Below, in pieces: positions 19,579 to 29,516 of a stretch of 64,000 bases of DNA; the first letter of the stretch is position 1; every line of letters begins with the position of its first letter. The translations under genes were made by a program, and so were the position numbers. Source of the stretch: Isoetes taiwanensis (Eukaryota; Streptophyta; Lycopodiopsida; Isoetales; Isoetaceae); assembly GCA_021234155.1 (NCBI GenBank), contig JAJEKV010000027.1, forward strand, positions 6,324,623-6,388,622. The letters run 5' to 3'. The notes beneath the pieces were generated by a model. That model searched no databases and was not told the origin of the DNA. It saw nothing but the letters and a program-made list of their open reading frames with translations.

Positions 19579-21063
19579 TTAATGTATGGGTAAGCGTTGA
19601 CAACTATTCATAATGGGTGTCAATTTTAAGGAGTCCACGAGGGATTTGCCCTGCAGTTTAGAGGTGACGTAGCGGCGAACATACTCGCCAAAAACCACTG
19701 GCCTGTAAAGGGCAGGGTGGCACGCGTCTACCAGCTGGGGAATTGGCGTAAGCTTTGCGTCCATACTCGGGTGGTAGAAGCTGGCTATGGAAATCCGAGA
19801 CTTGGCAGAATTAACTGTTGCTCTGTGAAGAACACTCTTGTATGCCCCGTTGCTCAAAATCTGATCAAAAAAAACACAGCCATCACATCAGCACTTCAAT
19901 AACGAATTGAACACTGCATTACATTGCATCAAATCGAGTTGAGTTGAATTGAATTGAATTGAATTGACTTGACTTGACTTGAGTTGAATTGAATTGAATT
20001 GAATTCACCAACCTCGATCGGGTCTCCCATATTCACCACGAATGTGCCCGGGATCGGCTTCACCTCGATCCACCGGCCCCGATTGAGCACCTGAAGCCCC
20101 ACCACATCATCTTCCTGCATCAGAATTGTCATGCCTCCCGCGTCCGAATGGCCGCTTAATCCCACTGCAAGATCTGGATTTGGGCATGCAGGATAGTAAT
20201 TTAGCATCATGGTCTGCCCATGTGGCCCATATGCCTCCTGAAAAGCTCCAGAATGAAGCCCCAGGCTTTCTGATAAGGCACCCAGCAATCTTTCCCCAAG
20301 CTTTTTTATGCCTGTGCTGTACTTCAATGCATTTTCCCTGCATCACATTAATTTCCCATAATTAGGCTTAAACCCTTCTAAAACCTCTGCAGCATCAGCA
20401 TTTTTTTTTTCTTCTTAAGAAATGAATTAATTTAAAATACCTGTAATTGGAAGGCTGATCAGGCCAGCTGCTTGCAATTTCAGGAAGAGGACTGCAAGGA
20501 TGGCGAAGATAATCGCGCCATTCCTTTGTAGAATCAGCAGAGGGATTGTAGCTGGTGCCATATCTTACCAGCTTGGTAGTATCATTGGAGAAGTAGGCCA
20601 TTTTTTTCTCAGGCGGCATGTCGAAGAAGTCGCGGGCAGTCCGGATCATGGATTGCATGGTGGATAGGGGAATGCCATGGTTGGTTACCTGCAGGATTAA
20701 GAAGAATAATTGAATTGACTTGAATTGGAGGGAACTGCACTAGTTTGACAACAAATTTGATTTTTTTTTTTTAACGTCCACGGAGACCAAATGGCCTATA
20801 GAACTCAACAATTCAACATTTGATGCTGAAACAAGCATTACCTGAAAGAATCCCCATTCAATGCAGGCTTCGCGGATGGCAGATAAGGTCTGCGATCGGA
20901 GAGGACCGTCGAGTCCAGAGAGATCAATGACAGGAATTTTGATGCCCTCAGGATTATCAGCCTTCACCACCCGCTCCGAAGATGGCAGCACGTACTCAGT
21001 AGGAATTGAGCGAATGCCACCATCTACGAGCTCTTTCACACCCCGGGGAGCCACAGCAACCAT
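19579..21063 (-). CDS. 2-oxoglutarate/Fe(II) dioxygenase, DMR6/DLO-like, four exons
   Basis: Exons 21063-20842, 20688-20441, 20337-20013 and 19860-19579 join in frame to 358 residues; all introns are GT-AG and the phases fit (222, 248, 325 and 282 bases). The protein has the DIOX_N segment (IKIPVIDLSGLDGPLRSQ ... GFFQVTNHGIP), then the catalytic jelly roll with the iron ligands H-x-D (GLSGHSDAGG) and distal His (SVLHRATVN), and the 2-oxoglutarate Arg-x-Ser (RISIASFYHPS). Wording around STKEWRDYLRH and WPDQPSNYRE resembles DMR6/DLO enzymes, a plant family that includes salicylate and flavonoid oxidases. Length is normal for the family. The start was chosen as MVAVAPRG because the upstream in-frame Met adds an unrelated leader. 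Substrate is unknown. It is probably cytosolic. Confidence 0.88.
19937..20004. repeat. pentanucleotide microsatellite (TTGAA/TTGAC)n in intron 3
   Basis: About thirteen units of GAATT/GACTT type lie directly beside the exon 3 donor site. Length changes here could shift the distance to the splice site. A pentamer run absent from the exon 3 remnant at 17629 suggests it grew after duplication. Confidence 0.9.
20761..20800 (-). mobile_element. short retroposon 3' end in intron 1 (candidate SINE/LINE tail)
   Basis: A 12-T run is followed by a stretch beginning AACGTCCACGGAGACC and ending GGCCTATA. A near-identical stretch occurs at 32113-32144, also beside T's. On the minus strand this is a shared 3' terminus with an A tail, as left by severely truncated non-LTR insertions. 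Confidence 0.5.
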
Positions 21064-21150
21064 TTTTCTCGATCTACTACACAATTCTAAAACCAAACAG
21101 ACAAGCAAATGCACGTAGGCCAAGAACAGGTAGAACAGATGGAAGATCTT

Positions 21151-21204
21151 TCTGTAATAATGTACTCAGATTTTTCTTGGATTTCTGTAATAATGTACTC
21201 AGTG
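21151..21204. repeat. direct repeat in dioxygenase 5' leader
   Basis: TCTGTAATAATGTACTCAG occurs twice, 34 bp apart, between the TATA box and the start codon. Confidence 0.85.
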
Positions 21205-21220
21205 ACATATCCACAACTCC

Positions 21221-21230
21221 TTTATATAGT
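21221..21230 (-). promoter_or_regulatory. TATA box of dioxygenase gene
   Basis: The minus strand reads ACTATATAAA about 160 bp upstream of the start codon, a plausible core promoter position leaving a leader of about 130 bases. Confidence 0.65.
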
Positions 21231-22074
21231 AAATGCAAGTGGACCTACAGAAAAAAGTAATGTTTTCACCGACCAGCATTTTAGCTCGTTTTTCTGCACT
21301 TTGAATGCCTATTTTTACACTTGGCTCTCCAAGCGTGTATGACGTACATGTCGGTATATTATAGTAAACGACATTTTCAATCCGTATGGCAAATCCATAT
21401 GCACGTTGAGCCACGTAGCATGATTTATGGCCATAGCTTTCTCTGACTTAATGTCGGCATCGATAATCTACCGCAAACGTTTCTTTTTTGGGTTCTCTTT
21501 TGCTACATGTTGTGGTGGTCCCTTCAATTGAATAAATTGTGGTCCGTTATTTTTTGTTTTCTCGTACTCGACGATTTACAGCACATATTCAGCCCATCAT
21601 TGGAAGTCATGAGCATGAATAATGGGTGGTTCACATGGAGAAGAGAAGGCCCTGCGCTGAGTTCTAACGGAGTCAGCACTGATAAAAAAATTCAGCGCTG
21701 ATAAAAAAAAGTCAGCTATGCAAGTTGAATCTTGCGAGGGCTGATTTTCTAAAACGGGGCTGAAATTTTTTGCCTCAGCCCAAGTTCAGCAGCTCAAAAG
21801 CCAGCCATGTGGACCCAGCATAAGAGCGTGCACTTTTATAAATTAAATGAACTCTAGCGTGAACCCAAGTAAATTGTTGAGGATGTAGTGAAAAAACAGC
21901 ATGCCATTTGTCTCCGTGAACGTACATAATATACATATTTGGAGATGATTCAGCAGACTGCTCCTATCTTGGCGTGCGCATCTTTTCATACAGTACCCCT
22001 CTCATGCTTGTGATATCTTATAGAGCCACCAAAAGAGACTGAAAGCCAATACCCTTACCATTGAATTTACCATC
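21231..22074. other. intergenic, dioxygenase promoter side to PPR 3' side
   Basis: This is the upstream regulatory side of the dioxygenase gene and the downstream side of the PPR gene, since both are read from the minus strand. There is a repeated GTCAGC(A/G)CTGATAAAAAAA phrase near 21672-21712. No gene recognised. Confidence 0.5.
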
Positions 22075-24081
22075 TCATATTTGCACATATGCATATGTAT
22101 TGGATAAAAGTACATAGTTTGCTGCATTATCAGGATCTAGTTCAAGAACCTGGTCTGCAGCGTGCTTTCCCCATTCAATATTAGAATGTTTTCTGCATGA
22201 ACTGAGCAAAATAGCCCATGACATAGAATCAGGTGGCAATGGCATGTTGTTAATCAAACACATAGCAACATCTAATTCTCCAGCTCTGCCGAGGTGGTCA
22301 AGCATGGCCTTGTAATGATCCAAGGTTAGCATAATGCAGTAGTCTTGAGTCATGGATACAAAGTGTTGACAACCTTCATCCACAAATCCTGCATGGCTAC
22401 ACGCGCAAAGAACACGAAGGAAGGTAAATCCCGTTGGCATGACATCCTCCAGATTCATTTCCTGGAAGACCCTAATTGCTTGTCCACCAAGCCCATGTTG
22501 TGCATACATCGAGATAACAGAATCCCATGATATCACATCCCTAGCCAACATTCTGTCAAATACAGCCAACGCTTCATCCAAATCTCCACATTTTCCATAC
22601 AAACTCATGAGGGCAGTACTGCAAATGAGGTGAGGTTTGAGCATAACATTTAGCATGAAGGCGTGCATCTGTTTGCCCTCAACTATAGCTGTTTGTTCAG
22701 CACATGCATCAAGGATAGTGACAATAACAGCATCATCTGGATCCATAACATATTTTACCATCTCCTGAAAGAGCTGAAAGGCATGTTTTGCATGACCATG
22801 TTGAGCAAAAGCAGAAATCACTGCATTCCATGAGACAATATTGCGTTGAGGCATCTGCTGGAACAGATAAAATGCCTCACTGAGATACCCATACTGGGCA
22901 TACAAGGAAACAATTGTTGTCCAGGATACTACATTTCGACAAGGCATTTGCTCAAATAACTCCAAAGCCCCTGCCAATTGATAATTTTGAGCATATGCAA
23001 ATATCATAGCATTCCATGAGGCAATATCTCGCATTGGCATTCTTTGGAAGAACAAAAATGCCTCTTGTAGCAATCCTTTATGGGCATAGCCCACAACAAT
23101 TGAAGTCCATGCCACTACATCCTTTTGAGGCATTTTCTCAAGTAATTCGAGAGCCTTTTCAATTTCACCCCTCTCAGCATGTGAAGCAATAAGGATATTC
23201 CATGATACTGTATCAGGATGAGGCATCTTTCGGAACAACATAACAGCCTCTTCTAATTGTCCATTGCAAGCATAACCAGAAATCATAGCATTCCATGCTG
23301 TAGAATCCTTTAAAGGCATTTCCTCGAAAATCTGGACAGCCTTTTCTAAGTGTCCTTGTTGTGAACATGCCGAAATCATAGCAGTACAAGAAACTACATC
23401 CTTTTCTGGCATTAGTTTAAAAAGCTCCAATGCTTTTTTTAGATGACCATGCTGTGCACAACAAGAAATAATGGTAGTCCATGCAATAAGGTCCTGATGA
23501 GGCATTTCAGAAAATAGTTCAATGGCTTTCTCAATCATCCCATGTTGTGCACACGCTGAAATCACGATGGTCCAGGAGACCACATCTCTGCTAGGCATTT
23601 GTTGGAAATGTTCCAAAGCTTCCATAATTTGTCCACACTTGACACATGCTGAGATCATGGAATTCCATGAGACAATGTCTTTTTGAGGCATGTGTTGGAA
23701 AAGTTGGATAGCCTCCTCAAGAAGTCCTTGGTTGATATAAACAGCAAGCATGCCGTTCCATGTAAAACAATTACGTTTTGACATATTGGCAAATGTTGTC
23801 TGCGCATCAGATATGCAATTACATCTATCATACATTTGTATAAGAACATTGCCCAAGTATCTATCACTTTGTAATCCACATCTGATAATGCAGTTATGAA
23901 GATATTTACCCTGGGACAGGATATTGCATTTTTGCAAAAGTGATGCATATTTATTTACATCTACTGCATCCTGACTCAGTTCAAGCTTTGAACTTAAACT
24001 TCCAGTGCAATAATAAGCATATGCATAAAACAAAACTCGTGGTGTAGCTTTTCGAATCTTGACTGGCATGAGACTTGCCAA
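22075..24081 (-). CDS. PLS-class PPR protein with ten tandem 31-residue S motifs
   Basis: One uninterrupted frame gives 668 residues, typical of intron-poor plant PPR genes. The N-terminus (MASLMPVKIRKATPRVLF) is basic and lacks acidic residues for about 30 positions, like an organelle-targeting peptide. Residues 105-414 are ten exact 31-residue motifs, followed by a P motif (415-450), L, S, P2, L2 and S2 motifs and an E1-like motif (SMSWAILLSSCRKHSNIEWGKHAADQVLELDPDN). The next motif stops at NTYAYVQI, so a full E2/E+ or DYW domain is absent. Such proteins bind organelle RNA base by base and usually help C-to-U (in ferns also U-to-C) editing or processing, here probably needing a partner deaminase. 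A related gene at 29517-33819 is dead. Confidence 0.88.
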   Translation of the reverse strand: MASLMPVKIRKATPRVLFYAYAYYCTGSLSSKLELSQDAVDVNKYASLLQKCNILSQGKYLHNCIIRCGLQSDRYLGNVLIQMYDRCNCISDAQTTFANMSKRNCFTWNGMLAVYINQGLLEEAIQLFQHMPQKDIVSWNSMISACVKCGQIMEALEHFQQMPSRDVVSWTIVISACAQHGMIEKAIELFSEMPHQDLIAWTTIISCCAQHGHLKKALELFKLMPEKDVVSCTAMISACSQQGHLEKAVQIFEEMPLKDSTAWNAMISGYACNGQLEEAVMLFRKMPHPDTVSWNILIASHAERGEIEKALELLEKMPQKDVVAWTSIVVGYAHKGLLQEAFLFFQRMPMRDIASWNAMIFAYAQNYQLAGALELFEQMPCRNVVSWTTIVSLYAQYGYLSEAFYLFQQMPQRNIVSWNAVISAFAQHGHAKHAFQLFQEMVKYVMDPDDAVIVTILDACAEQTAIVEGKQMHAFMLNVMLKPHLICSTALMSLYGKCGDLDEALAVFDRMLARDVISWDSVISMYAQHGLGGQAIRVFQEMNLEDVMPTGFTFLRVLCACSHAGFVDEGCQHFVSMTQDYCIMLTLDHYKAMLDHLGRAGELDVAMCLINNMPLPPDSMSWAILLSSCRKHSNIEWGKHAADQVLELDPDNAANYVLLSNTYAYVQI
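22840..23769 (-). repeat. ten in-frame 93-bp coding repeats (PPR S motifs)
   Basis: Each unit encodes one motif of the pattern VVSW[N/T]..I.A.AQ.G...[K/E]A..LF..MP.[K/R]D. Residues 5 and 31 of successive units are N/D, N/D, T/D, T/D, T/D, N/D, N/D, T/D, N/N and T/N. Confidence 0.9.
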
Positions 24082-24534
24082 AATTGGTTAGACAACTTGA
24101 CATGCTGAACCATGTTATAGCTACTCTTCATCGTGCATTTTATAGAAAGATTAAGAATAACAAATGCTTAATGGGCAAGTACGTACCCAAACAATAGCCA
24201 TCTTCTCTCCATGGCAAGTATCAGTTCACGAACCATTACTACATTCTATATAACCAACGTGGAATACTCAAAAGCATCATTGAATCGAAATTGAATCGAA
24301 GCATCATCAATATTCAAATCTTCTTTCCACATAAAAAGATAGCCTGCGAAGAACCCCTAGAATCAGTGGTCAAGATCAAAGCACGCAAATGTCTTTATGT
24401 GTTAATGTTTTTTTTTTTTTTTGGGTTGGATGAAAGTATAATCCTGAGAATATGCCAAATCAAGGGTGTCAGATTTTACACCTCACTCCCCGTATATGAA
24501 CACGCTCCCCATACGTTTCACATACGTACACCAA
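24082..24534. other. PPR upstream flank
   Basis: Promoter side of the PPR gene. A T run at 24409-24422 is the only distinct feature. No clear TATA box was seen. Confidence 0.45.
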
Positions 24535-24652
24535 TAACAATGGTAATATTTGTTGTGATGTAATAACGATGGTAATATTTGTTGTGATGTAAAAATGTTT
24601 AAATATCAACAATGGTAATATTTGTTGTGATGTAAATATGTTTAAATATCTA
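24535..24652. repeat. tandem repeat, three copies of a 28-47 bp unit
   Basis: The phrase ATGGTAATATTTGTTGTGAT occurs three times; units two and three add ATGTTTAAATATC. Confidence 0.9.
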
Positions 24653-25322
24653 CATTATTCAATAGGCCACATCCGTGCCTGCTAAAAACACCGGAATCGA
24701 TAAAACAAAAATGTTGTACATTGAATTTGTTGACGTCGGTTGCACACGTGTTCTTGGGCAATGTCTGAAACCAGCGACCGCGAGGATATCTTGATGCTGC
24801 TAGATTTGGTCATCTATCTACTTAGGTCCATATCTAAGCTATAATTGATTGCTAAAATGACAACATGAACAAGGATCGAAAACTAAAAAGTAATTGTTGA
24901 CATTTTATAACACGAGCAAGAATACATTGTCTCACTTAACAAGATATGGGGCAACCGGTTAGGATTTAAGCCTTCAATCACCCACGTTACTCCCCCTCCG
25001 ACTTATGATTACTTTCGATCTCGACAATTACGGGCTCCAATATGCTCCAAGGCAATCGAAATCGGCCTCACTCAAATCTTACCTCCACTACCAGCAGGCG
25101 TAGAAGATGCCATGTGACCACAAGCGAAACCCCAGCAGACCCAATTTTGGCCGAGAGGGACCCTTTGTACATCGCTCATTTTGCCCGGGGCACCTACATC
25201 AGGCTATTCTTAGCGACCCAGGTGAAGCCAAGAGCTGCTATTTCCGACCATCTTGAGCGGGGCACAAAAGCCCCCGGACCATAGGGAAAAATTCCAAGTC
25301 CCCTTTTTCTGGCCCACCTACG
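24653..25322. other. intergenic, nothing recognised
   Basis: A single 80-codon frame (25042-25284) has no family features. No RNA gene or promoter is evident. Confidence 0.4.
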
Positions 25323-25545
25323 CCCAAATCTTAGGAAAGAGATATTTTGGGGTATAAAAATAAGACATGTCTTATTTAGGTTCAAAATAGGTTTGGATCC
25401 CAAATGGAGTCTTATTTTATTCTGGGGGATTTCCCCTGCAGTAAAATAAGACACCTAGTCTTATTTGAATATATTGAGGGTGATTTTCTACTATAGTCAT
25501 AAAATAAGACTGTTACATTGAGATATGACACTGTTTATGACTCCA
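25323..25545. repeat. dispersed repeat, TAAAATAAGAC family, copy 1
   Basis: It carries several TAAAATAAGAC / GTCTTATTTTA pairs around GGGGGATTTCCCC. It is homologous in inverted orientation to 34040-34300 (shared AATAAAATAAGACTCCAT, CCAAACCTA and GACATGT.TTTTTA order). It resembles a MITE family of unknown type. Confidence 0.6.
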
Positions 25546-26396
25546 AATAAAACAAGGTGCTGCGCACAGAGGGTTGCCTTCCAATGCCTTGGGATGTGTA
25601 TTGCATAATCTCCATCCATATATTGGAGGAGATCGAGAGAATATATTGCAGCAATGCCGGGTTAGCTTGGCTAAGACCCAAGATCAAACTCGAACTAGAT
25701 CGATCTCAAAGTTGAAACTCTGTGACCTTTAGTCAAAGGAAAAATACTTAAGCTAACACCCAAGGGATAAATTACCTGCAACAACAGGTTTAGGCCAGTT
25801 CAAAGAATATCTAGGTTTTTATTGGCATATCACCCTCCCTTCCACCAACATGAGCAAGATTTTCACTTTAGGGGCAAACAAAAAATAAAAGGGCATAATG
25901 CAAAGACAAATGAATAGAATTTCTTTATCTTTGTGCAAGGTTTGCCAAAAAAATTTGCCTACTTTTTCTTTGTGAAGGGTTTGTCAGAGGATCCTACGTG
26001 GAATAACTCGTTGCTTAATCCATTAAGCAACTATATGAAGCTATATCTATGAGCTGTTGAGCAACCATGGATCTAAATCAACAAGACTTTAATCGTTTTC
26101 TACACATCTACATCAGACTTAATCATAAAATAAAGAAAAACCTTCTGTGAGATGCATTTTGGGTTGTTTCATACTTTGATTTCCAAGCCCCAAAGTCCTT
26201 CTTCCAAACTCGTTTTTGCCATAGTACCAGATGGAAGGGATGCAGTCAGATGGGAGGGATGGACAATGATCACCAGTTAAGCTAACATACCCGATCAATC
26301 TCATCTATTCTAACCTAGTTGATGCAAAATCACATGCAAGCACTCAGCATCCCAGGTCAGACAGTTGGAATGCACGATTGGAGCTTTGGTTTACCT
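25546..26396. other. intergenic, nothing recognised
   Basis: AT-rich, with no coding potential beyond short chance frames. There is a duplicated phrase around TTTGTGCAAGGTTTGCC / TTTGTGAAGGGTTTGTC near 25932-25990. Confidence 0.4.
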
Positions 26397-26560
26397 TGGC
26401 AATTAGCCGGTTCAAACATCCGCGAATGCCGGTGACTGCCAGTTTACAGGGAGCAATAGGTTTGTAGTCGTTACCGGCATATCCTAGGTATATTCCAGCA
26501 TATATCTACAATATGCCAGAAACCCACATAAGCGAGGGTTTGCCCCCCTGGGGGCAACCC
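26397..26560 (+). repeat. dispersed repeat, 'CCCACATAA...TTGCCCCCC' family, copy 1
   Basis: About 165 bp parallels 33862-34030 in the same orientation: TTAGCCGGTT.., GCCAGTTTACA.., CATATTCC.., ATATGCCAGAAACCCACATAA, then GGGTTTGCCCCCCTGGGGGCAACCC, which folds on itself. Confidence 0.75.
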
Positions 26561-27789
26561 AAAAATTCCATGTGATATACTGCAAAATACATAAACCCTA
26601 TAAGTAAAGTTGTTATGCAAGAAACAACGTATAGAAGTAAAATTGTGTAAAACAATATTTTCATAAACGTTTTCCAGCTAATGCTTGTCAAAAATTACAA
26701 TTCCTCTCAAATACTCTAGAGTTCAGATCTACACTTATGGTGCAAAGTTGAGGAAAACTTGCCACCATCTAGGAATATCCTAAACGGTAGCCAAACTATC
26801 TTCTATGAGACTCATATGCATAGAGCCTGGTGAGAAAACATGCTCTTTGGAGCCATGCCTCTTAAGACTTAATGGTAGCATGTAAATGACATGAAGCTAG
26901 AAAAATGCCCTTCTTGAAGATTTTGGTGCAGTTATACATGCCTAATCTCCATTTTTATTTACGGTTGATGAAAATCTCGAAATGCTAAATATGCAAAGCA
27001 TCCTTCATTATTATAATGCTTCCATTCAATCCTCTCACCAATCAACTCTAAATCTACAGAGGATCTTCTAGGTCTGACACAAATGTTGAGCAAGTTATTA
27101 GAACGAATGCTTAAAAAAAAAAAAATTGGAGTCTTTGATAATGGTCATGGTAAGAAAATCATGCTAATGCCAAGGAGCTCTCAACGTTGCCTCAGTGGCT
27201 CTTGCATGAAAAATGGCAGACCATGTGATTCTACACATAGTTGCTATCCAAAGAGTTCATACCTGCAGAACATGAAGTCATGCATTGGATGGGACGAAAT
27301 TCTGAGGGGCTTAGTAATCACGAGAGTGCGCAACTAGCAAATGGCCACCTCAATTTCTGCGGATGGGTCTTTTGCCAAGACATTCAAGCAACAACATGCA
27401 ATATAACATAAGATCAACAACGAAAGGTGGTCCACATCCTCGAAACTACACCAACATTAGAGCATGGAGATGGGTCATGGTCACACACTTGATGCTTTGA
27501 TTAAGTTCATTTATTTGGATTTGTCTAGAGATTGCGCCTTATTAAGTTTTAAGAGTGGTCAACTCATGATGCGGTGCATAAATAGGCGATGGGGAGGATC
27601 CAAATTAGGCTGAAATGCGTCACATAGTTAGTAGCGATGTATTGAGGTCCATTTTATCAACAACCAAGGCATTTTTGTGCGATTTCTGCATCGTGAAATC
27701 GAGACAAAATACCCATGCCATCTATTCGGATAGGTAGCTTAAGCGAGAACTCTAGCGGCTATGATAGAGATACATGGTCCTAGTAGTTT
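26561..27789. other. intergenic, nothing recognised
   Basis: Contains an A run at 27113-27124 and an 84-codon chance frame. No gene or element is identifiable. Confidence 0.4.
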
Positions 27790-27802
27790 TTCCATAATGT
27801 TT
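27790..27802. repeat. LINE target site duplication (left)
   Basis: TTCCATAATGTTT, identical to 28479-28491. Its last T's merge with the tail. Confidence 0.85.
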
Positions 27803-28478
27803 TTTTTTTTTTTTTGAAGAGCGTGATTTACTTCATATTATACACTCAAAATATTACAAAGTGTAAGAAATGTCACTGAAGCATCAATCACTTTGAGATG
27901 ATCACTCCATATTGGAATTTTAATACGATCGGGGCCAATTGGAATCTGAAAGCAATTGTACAACTTCTTCACGAATTTCTTGAAGCACCACACGAGAAGA
28001 AATCGCGGCTTATCATAAAGACCTTTCTTAAGCCTTAGCTTCCATACACTCCATATTAGCCAAGACTTTGCCATGTGAAATGCAATCCTTTTAGAAGCTT
28101 TGATCCAGCGATTTGGATAAATACCCAAAAGAAAGTCTTGACTATCAAAGATACTCCAAAAAAGAATGCGGCCGGGACCTAAGACTACCGACTCACGCAC
28201 ACAAATATAAGCGGTGCTCCAATGTTTCAATGCACCGCTCACACATTGGGCAAAGTGGGCTTACTCCCGGCTTAAAGCGATGAACCATCTCATTAACTCT
28301 CAAAGAGCGATGAATCACCTGCCAAAGTAGAACATTTACCTTTGGAGGATTATATTTCGACCAAACAAGGTTCCAGATGGATTGCCATTGAGAAGACAAA
28401 GTCTGTAAGTGCCATTTTCGAGAAGGTGATAAAGTATTTGAGGAGGTAAGCAATCTGTAGCATGAACTGACTAGCTTC
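27803..28478 (-). mobile_element. 5'-truncated LINE, 676 bp, with target duplication
   Basis: The element has a poly(A) tail on the minus strand (T run 27803-27815 on plus) and matching flanks TTCCATAATGTTT at 27790-27802 and 28479-28491. Coding remnants are the zf-RVT zinc region (28453-28193: KVNVLLWQVIHRSLRVNEM...CPMCERCIETLEH) and the C-terminal part in another frame (28242-27838: WLIWSVWKLRLKKGL). The identical 13-bp target duplication points to target-primed insertion not long ago, although the reading frame is already broken. Only the last part of ORF2 and the 3' UTR were copied. Confidence 0.9.
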
Positions 28479-28491
28479 TTCCATAATGTTT
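28479..28491. repeat. LINE target site duplication (right)
   Basis: TTCCATAATGTTT at the truncated 5' end of the element. Confidence 0.85.
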
Positions 28492-29516
28492 ACCTTTACA
28501 TTTCTACGAGGGAAGTGCTATAACAGGATATAATAAGAATAGTAGAGTGGCAGTAGATGTAAGTAAACATTAGTTCTTGCTCCATTGGGGACAACCTACA
28601 AATTGGAAAATTATGTGAATTTAACTACAAGAAACGACAGAGAGACATAAAAACCAAGTACTAAACCCACAAAAATGCTTAGGGTTTTCTGGTGTTGGAA
28701 GTGCACCTCCCATAAGCCTAATCAGGCCAAAATTGCAGAGCATGCATTATCCACATTAGTATGGTGTTAAGGACTTCCAATCTGTAAGGTTAGTAGCATG
28801 GATAGAGTGGAGAGCAGGGGTTGGCAAATTAAAACGGCACCATATGCTCTAACTTTTAAATTTCCCATTCTCAATCTCTTGTGCACAATGAATATGTCAA
28901 AAAGCACTTAAGCCTATTTCTATGACTTGAGTGCCTTTCACCATTGTTGTGCAGCAGGATTACCATGCAAATTTAGGAATGAGCTTAGAATATTCATCAT
29001 TGAAGTTTTGTTCAAGCGCATCCACCAACATGCCCCAAAATGACCTTCCTCAAATATCTATCTTGTTGCCAGAAAGATGAAGATATTGCTACACTGTGCA
29101 ATGAGCAGATTGGAGAGGGCAATATTAAATTATCTGTTCCCCAATCAAAATTCCTTGCACTAGAGAAACATTCTCTAGTGCTGGTATGTTTTGAGATATG
29201 TATTTGGATGGGCTGGTGGTATGAAATTCGTTTTATCCTCCTAGTTTAGAAGCAAACAAACCTTCATCCACAAGTGAAGTCGATTGGCATAACACTTGCA
29301 ACTTCTAGATTGCCAGTTCTACCAAAAACATCACTATGAAGAAAGAGATTGGAGATTTAAGCAGGTTGGGTTACATCCCTAGTTCATAAAAAAACAGCCA
29401 GTTCTTCAGTCTTCTAGTGATCCATGGCACCTTTCTAATATATCAAAGATCTCATCACCTTGTTGATAGTCAACCACGAACTGCTACGCCATCTTGTCGT
29501 CCTAATTTTGAATTGA
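28492..29516. other. intergenic, nothing recognised
   Basis: No gene, RNA or repeat was identified; a 69-codon frame at 29040 looks like chance. Confidence 0.4.

Noticed and set aside
21064-21123. Upstream Met of the dioxygenase frame as start
   Set aside because: It adds a 20-residue hydrophobic leader not typical of the family; the Met at 21063 gives the usual N-terminus.
24408-24563. T-run followed by frame as a retroposon insertion
   Set aside because: No matching duplication or element sequence was found on either side.
27083-27337. 84-codon frame with several Cys as a small secreted protein
   Set aside because: No signal peptide, poly-Lys from an A run at its start and no neighbour support.
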